A program made the translations under genes and the position numbers. The notes under the pieces were generated by a model that searched no databases, had not been told where the DNA came from, and worked only from the letters and a program-made list of their open reading frames with translations. Shown piece after piece: positions 7,248 to 8,122 of a stretch of DNA of 8,122 nucleotides. The DNA lies in assembly GCA_016869775.1 (NCBI GenBank), contig VGDJ01000054.1, forward strand, positions 1 to 8,122, given 5' to 3'. Origin of the DNA: Alphaproteobacteria bacterium. Lineage in GTDB: Bacteria > Pseudomonadota > Alphaproteobacteria > Rickettsiales > UBA1997. How positions within the stretch are numbered: position 1 is the first letter of the stretch; each line of letters starts with the position of its first letter.

Positions 7248-8122
7248 ATGAATATTAGTGATATAAAAAAACAACAAAAAGTTCACTTTGTTGGTTTGGG
7301 TGGTATTGGAATGAGTGCTTTGGCATTTATTCTTCGCAAATGGAATGTTTCAGTTCAGGGCTCAGATTTAAAAGAAAATTATTTAACCCCCAAATTAAAA
7401 GAAGTTGGTGTGCAATATTTTGTAGGTCACGATGAAAAAAATATTGATGACAGCGTGTCTTTGTTAGTTCAAACATCTATCATCAAAACCAATAATCCAG
7501 AAATATTAAAAGCTCAAGAATTGCATATTCCAATCATTACTCGTGCGCAATTATTGGCAATTATTATGCAAGATTACAAAGGAATTACCATCGCCGGAAC
7601 GCATGGCAAAACCAGCACTACCGGCATGGTGGCAATGATGCTTGAGTCAAATAATTTTGATCCTACTGTAATTAACGGCGGAATAATTCATCATTTTCAA
7701 AGCAACTCAAAAATCGGTAAAGGTAAATATTTAGTGGCTGAATCAGATGAGTCAGATGCGAGTTTTATAACTTTGCCAAGTTTTATTGGCGCAGTAACTA
7801 ATATTGAGCCAGAGCATTTGGAGTTTGCTGGATATGGTGGCGATTTCGAGAAGCAAAAATCTTGTTTTGAGAAATATATTACACAAATCCCTGCTCAAGG
7901 TTTGTGCGTTTTGTGCATTGACAGCCCTGAAGTTGAGAAGTTATACAATAAATTAATTTCTAGTTACAAAAATTTAATAACTTATTCAATTAAAAAGCCT
8001 GCCGATATTGTCGCCAAAAATATTGTCGTAAGTATCGATGGAATCAGTTTTGATGTATATTTTAAAAATGGTGAAATTATTGCGGGCGTAAAAATGCCAA
8101 TATATGGCGAACACAATGCCAG
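7248..8122 (+). CDS. murC: UDP-N-acetylmuramate--L-alanine ligase MurC, N-terminal part (runs off the right edge)
   Basis: MurC is the cytoplasmic ATP-dependent ligase that adds L-alanine to UDP-MurNAc, the first amino-acid step in building the peptidoglycan stem peptide. The frame from ATG 7248 is open for 291 codons to the window end; the family is usually about 460-490 residues, so the last third is missing. The N-terminal Rossmann domain has VGLGGIGMSALAF (15-27) and GSD (38-40), typical of MurC. The ATP-binding loop is GTHGKTSTT (117-125). The central Mur-ligase motifs are ESDESDASF (165-173) and VTNIEPEHLEFAG (183-195). GEHNA (287-291) at the edge begins the conserved segment opening the C-terminal domain. 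The start is preceded by TTTTC, with no Shine-Dalgarno sequence. In many proteobacteria murC follows murG in the dcw cluster; here nth is upstream and divergent, so murC opens its own unit. murB and ddl could follow to the right, but they are not visible. Confidence 0.97.
   Translation, partial: MNISDIKKQQKVHFVGLGGIGMSALAFILRKWNVSVQGSDLKENYLTPKLKEVGVQYFVGHDEKNIDDSVSLLVQTSIIKTNNPEILKAQELHIPIITRAQLLAIIMQDYKGITIAGTHGKTSTTGMVAMMLESNNFDPTVINGGIIHHFQSNSKIGKGKYLVAESDESDASFITLPSFIGAVTNIEPEHLEFAGYGGDFEKQKSCFEKYITQIPAQGLCVLCIDSPEVEKLYNKLISSYKNLITYSIKKPADIVAKNIVVSIDGISFDVYFKNGEIIAGVKMPIYGEHNA

Noticed and set aside
1..8122. A novel defence, mobile or biosynthetic system
   Set aside because: All complete genes are recognisable housekeeping genes with intact motifs; there are no long unexplained gaps, direct-repeat arrays, terminal inverted repeats, integrase or toxin-like genes.

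Overview
The window looks like an ordinary housekeeping stretch of an A+T-rich bacterial chromosome, most likely from an alphaproteobacterium. The source is inferred from three things: the wording of the sigma-70 C-terminal regions (REERVLRMRFGVGM, then HTLEEVGKQFSVTRERIRQIEAKAL), the adjacency of dnaG and rpoD, and the strong A/T bias in codons (AAA, AAT, ATT, TTA preferred). The low G+C would suit a Rickettsiales- or Holosporales-like endosymbiont or another streamlined uncultured lineage. The exact taxon cannot be fixed from this sequence alone.

Layout: positions 1-135 hold the last 44 codons of a membrane protein that resembles the C-terminus of dolichol/phytol/diacylglycerol kinase-type enzymes. 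Nineteen bases later a same-strand run begins: dnaG (155-1948, primase), rpoD (2016-4574, primary sigma factor with a roughly 220-residue lysine-rich N-terminal extension) and recJ (4589-6382, single-strand exonuclease). The gaps of 19, 67 and 14 bases fit a single transcription unit. nth (7113 down to 6469, endonuclease III) lies on the opposite strand and converges on recJ. After a 134-base divergent spacer, murC (from 7248) runs off the right edge with 291 codons visible.

Function: dnaG-rpoD is the core of the classical macromolecular-synthesis operon, joining replication priming and transcription initiation. Here recJ, a recombination and base-excision-repair nuclease, is added downstream, and nth, a base-excision glycosylase, sits next to it on the other strand. 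murC begins peptidoglycan-precursor assembly (addition of L-Ala to UDP-MurNAc) and probably leads a cell-wall cluster to the right.

I see no tRNA, rRNA, CRISPR array, insertion sequence, prophage or defence/toxin module. Every gene in the window belongs to a known family, and no gap exceeds 134 bases. The points most worth a second look are the sigma-factor extension, the absence of Shine-Dalgarno sequences at all five visible starts, and the kinase-like gene upstream of dnaG.
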